This document shows, piece by piece, positions 6,180 through 8,014 of a DNA stretch of 8,014 nucleotides. The stretch comes from Longimicrobium sp. GTDB taxonomy: Bacteria > Gemmatimonadota > Gemmatimonadetes > Longimicrobiales > Longimicrobiaceae. The translations under genes and the position numbers were made by a program. A model generated the notes under the pieces. It made no database searches. It was given only the letters and a program-made list of their open reading frames with translations, and had not been told where the DNA came from. The stretch covers positions 1 to 8,014 of the forward strand of contig JAUJMI010000155.1 in the NCBI GenBank assembly GCA_030446945.1, read 5' to 3'. The number at the start of each line of letters is the position of its first letter. Position 1 is the first letter of the stretch.

Positions 6180-7620
6180 AGGCCACCACCGCGACCGGGG
6201 CCGGCACGCCGGCCGGGAGGAGGTGGGCGATGGAGTTGGCGTAGTAGCGCAGCACCGCCTCCTCGCCCGGCGCGGCGCGGAATAGCCCGTCCGCGTCCTC
6301 GGTGACCAGGTGGCGCAGGGTGAGCATGCGCAGCCCCACGGTGACGGCGTAGTCAAGGTCGCGGCGCGGGACGTAGACGCGCGCCCCCGCCGCCTCCGCG
6401 CTCTGCGCCAGGGCGTGCACGCCGGCCTTCAGCTCGAGCTCGCTGAGCGGCCCCGTGCTGCGCAGGAAGACGGTGGCCGCCAGCGAGACGGGGAGCACGG
6501 GGATGGCGGCGCCGACCGCGCGCATCAGCTCTGCGCCGAGCTCCTCGACCACGGCGTGCCTGTGATCGCCGTGGAGGGCGCGCGGGTCGATGCCGCGCGC
6601 CGTGCAGTGCGCCCGCATGGAGACGGGCGTGCCGAAGCAGGCGCACGCGTAGCCGAAGCGGTGCCAGCGGTTGCGTGCCATCAGCCACAGGTTGCGCCAC
6701 ACGAAGGCCAGCGCGCTCCGCGCCGCGTTCCACCGGCCGGCCCGCGGGCGCTCGGGGAGCGTTTCGGCCAACAGGGTGCGGTCCTCCAGCACGCGGTCGT
6801 AGTTGAGGCCTACGGGCACGAACACCAGGTCGCGCTCGCCGTGGGGATCGAAGGCGCGCAGGATGTAGTCCAGCAGCCCCAGTTTCGGTTCGCGCAGGGC
6901 GCCGTCGCGGCTCAGGCCGCCCTCCGGGTACACGGCCTGGGTGACGCCGGCCCGCGTGGCCATGAAGACGTACCGCTCCAGCACGCGCCGGTACAGCGCG
7001 TCGCCCGAGCCGCGGCGCACGAAGTAGGCGCCCATCGAGCGGATGAGCATGTGGAGCGGCCAGATGCGCGCCCACTCCCCCACCGCGTACGACAGCGCCG
7101 CGCGGTTAGAGGCGAGGTAGCCCACGAGCACGTAGTCCATGTTGCTGCGGTGGTTCATCACGAACACCACCGTGCTCCCGCGCGGAATGCCGGCCAGCCC
7201 CTCCTCGTCGCTCCACCCCAGCCGCACACGGTAGAGGAAGCGGGCCGTGCGCCGCGCCATCCAGTACCCCACACGGAAGTACAGGTAGGCGTTGAAGGAC
7301 GGCACGATCTCGCGCGCGTACCGCTCCACCCTGGCCATCACGACCTCGCGCGGCATGCGGTGCTCGCGCGCGTGGGCCTCCGCCGCCTCCACCACGCGCG
7401 CGTCGTACACCAGCCGGTCGATCAGCACCTGCCTCTTGGTGAGCTTGAAGGGCTGGATCTCGAACGGCAGCCGCGTGTTCAGCTCCTCGATCACCCGGTT
7501 CGTCCGCTGCCGCACCAGCCAGCGGATGCTGGGCACCATCAGCCTGTCCAGCGCCGCCCAGGCGGCGAGGACTCCCAGGACGACGGCGGCCCAGAGGGGG
7601 AGGGTGACGGAGCGGTCCAC
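6178..7620 (-). CDS. PlsB/GPAT-like glycerolipid acyltransferase, membrane-anchored
   Basis: This is a 480-residue enzyme of the glycerol-phosphate acyltransferase superfamily, which transfers an acyl chain to glycerol 3-phosphate or a related acceptor in phospholipid synthesis at the inner membrane. All four motif blocks are present: NHRSNMDY with catalytic His157 and Asp162, GAYFVRR (197-203), YPEGGLSRDG (231-240) and VPVGLNYDRV (268-277). Blocks II and IV look more like PlsB/GPAT than PlsC, so glycerol-3-phosphate is the more likely acceptor. Residues 6-24 are a hydrophobic N-terminal segment, probably a membrane anchor. E. coli PlsB is far longer (about 800 residues); this is a compact version with a long C-terminal part (290-480) of unknown role. 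The start is a GTG at 7620, chosen because it precedes the hydrophobic segment; no Shine-Dalgarno is visible before it. A heptamer tandem array begins 29 bases upstream. Nothing ties it functionally to the AraC or DUF4331 genes. Confidence 0.88.
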   Translation of the reverse strand: MDRSVTLPLWAAVVLGVLAAWAALDRLMVPSIRWLVRQRTNRVIEELNTRLPFEIQPFKLTKRQVLIDRLVYDARVVEAAEAHAREHRMPREVVMARVERYAREIVPSFNAYLYFRVGYWMARRTARFLYRVRLGWSDEEGLAGIPRGSTVVFVMNHRSNMDYVLVGYLASNRAALSYAVGEWARIWPLHMLIRSMGAYFVRRGSGDALYRRVLERYVFMATRAGVTQAVYPEGGLSRDGALREPKLGLLDYILRAFDPHGERDLVFVPVGLNYDRVLEDRTLLAETLPERPRAGRWNAARSALAFVWRNLWLMARNRWHRFGYACACFGTPVSMRAHCTARGIDPRALHGDHRHAVVEELGAELMRAVGAAIPVLPVSLAATVFLRSTGPLSELELKAGVHALAQSAEAAGARVYVPRRDLDYAVTVGLRMLTLRHLVTEDADGLFRAAPGEEAVLRYYANSIAHLLPAGVPAPVAVVA

Positions 7621-7648
7621 GGGGAAGTGCGTGAGTGCGGGAAGAAAA

Positions 7649-7704
7649 GTGCCTGGTGCCGAGTGCCCAGTGCCCAGTGCCTAGTGCCTAATGCCGGGTG
7701 CCTG
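7649..7704 (+). repeat. Heptamer tandem array, eight units of GTGCCNN
   Basis: Eight successive 7-base units read GTGCCTG, GTGCCGA, GTGCCCA twice, GTGCCTA twice, ATGCCGG and GTGCCTG. Only the last two bases vary, apart from one G-to-A change in the seventh unit. The array lies 29 bases before the GTG of the acyltransferase gene, so it would be in its untranslated leader or promoter. Similar heptamer arrays are known between genes in cyanobacteria and other phyla; copy number tends to vary between strains. Confidence 0.85.
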
Positions 7705-7817
7705 GTAGTCCGTCCCCAATGTCCATCGGGCGGAGCGGATCGGGTCCGGAAGGGTGGACGCGGCGCCGGTCATGCGCGTCTGGTTCGTGCGGGAGGGGTG
7801 GGTCACGGCCGAATCGG

Positions 7818-7846
7818 ACGATAGTGCGCGGCGTCAGCGACGGCAA
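7818..7846 (-). promoter_or_regulatory. Possible sigma-70-type promoter for the acyltransferase gene
   Basis: On the minus strand TTGCCG (7841-7846) and TATCGT (7818-7823) are separated by exactly 17 bases, each matching the consensus at four of six positions. A transcript would have a leader of about 190 bases that includes the heptamer array. In GC-rich DNA such matches arise by chance, so this is only a candidate. Confidence 0.25.
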
Positions 7847-7849
7847 TAT

Positions 7850-7870
7850 GCGGGGGCCCCTCACCCCCGC
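7850..7870. repeat. Hairpin with 7-base GC arms
   Basis: GCGGGGG (7850-7856) and CCCCCGC (7864-7870) are exact inverted arms around a 7-base loop. There is no U-run on either side. It is the first of several palindromes in this stretch. Confidence 0.45.
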
Positions 7871-7900
7871 TCGTCACCTCGCTTCCGCCGAGGCACGCAC

Positions 7901-7921
7901 GGGCGCGATTTATCGCGCGCC
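7901..7921. repeat. Palindromic intergenic repeat, copy 1
   Basis: The motif GGGCGCGATTTATCGCGC contains exact 7-base arms (7903-7909 and 7912-7918) around TT. It differs from copy 2 at 7968-7987 by one base in the spacer and by an altered right end (GCGCGCC instead of GCGCCC), so it is a second member of the same family. Confidence 0.55.
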
Positions 7922-7960
7922 TGCCCGCCCCTGCTCCGCCGCCGATTCGTCCGCACCAAT

Positions 7961-7987
7961 CCCATATGGGCGCGATTCATCGCGCCC
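7961..7987. repeat. Overlapping palindromes including palindromic repeat copy 2
   Basis: CCCATATGGG (7961-7970) is a perfect 10-base palindrome. Its last three bases start the next one: GGGCGCGAT (7968-7976) and ATCGCGCCC (7979-7987), exact 9-base arms around TC. On the plus strand the second structure is followed by GCCTTTTCC, which weakly resembles a terminator tail for a gene entering from the left, but none exists on that strand here. A REP-like dispersed element is the better guess. Confidence 0.55.
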
Positions 7988-8014
7988 GCCTTTTCCCGAC
8001 CCCAACCCCGCCAG

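Larger units (their letters stand above)
7621..8014. other. 394-base region without a gene upstream of the acyltransferase
   Basis: I see no coding frame with a start, ribosome-binding site and plausible protein. The region holds, from left to right, a heptamer tandem array (7649-7704), a possible minus-strand promoter (7818-7846) and a cluster of palindromes (7850-7870, 7901-7921, 7961-7970 and 7968-7987). The right window edge is still non-coding. Confidence 0.6.

Noticed and set aside
6310..7824. Long plus-strand open frame of 504 codons opposite the acyltransferase
   Set aside because: The product is a His/Arg/Val/Ala-rich low-complexity string, while the minus strand encodes all four acyltransferase motifs in order.
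7649..7987. CRISPR-like array in the repeat-rich right end
   Set aside because: The heptamers are contiguous without spacers, and the palindromic motif has only two copies, so there is no repeat-spacer structure and no cas gene.

Overview
The window is GC-rich DNA (by eye about two thirds G+C). Every gene I can support lies on the minus strand, so transcription runs from the right edge to the left. Strong C/G bias at third codon positions, repeated non-ATG starts, Pro-rich outer-membrane-type proteins and the style of the intergenic repeats suggest a Gemmatimonadota bacterium, perhaps close to Longimicrobium. That placement is an inference from gene content and composition; no rRNA or other marker gene is present.

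Layout in the direction of transcription (right to left): (1) 7621-8014 has no gene. It holds a cluster of palindromes, a possible promoter and an eight-unit heptamer array. (2) 6178-7620 encodes a membrane-anchored acyltransferase with all four PlsB/GPAT-type motif blocks. (3) 5613-6047 and 4463-5347 encode two AraC-family regulators. The first is a bare DNA-binding domain; the second has the usual cupin-like sensor plus AraC DNA-binding domain. (4) 3885-4462 is an intergenic region with two inverted copies of an interspersed repeat; a third, diverged copy lies between the acyltransferase and AraC genes. (5) 1-3884 is a cluster of four exported proteins: a DUF4331-type protein, a small lipoprotein, a TPR protein and an outer-membrane beta-barrel protein whose 3' end is cut by the window edge.

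The most interesting point is in (5). The first protein ends where the N-terminal part of a DUF4331 protein would end. The next gene, a lipoprotein with its own signal peptide, carries what look like the C-terminal DUF4331 motifs. The domain therefore seems to be split over two separately exported polypeptides, which probably act together at the envelope with a membrane-anchored or periplasmic TPR protein and an outer-membrane barrel. The gaps between these genes are 46, 65 and 88 bases, compatible with one operon, and a strong hairpin lies in the 65-base gap. The AraC regulators could control this cluster or themselves, but nothing in the sequence proves it.

Four of the six genes use GTG or TTG starts. 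Several long open frames on the opposite strand are high-GC shadows and are not annotated.
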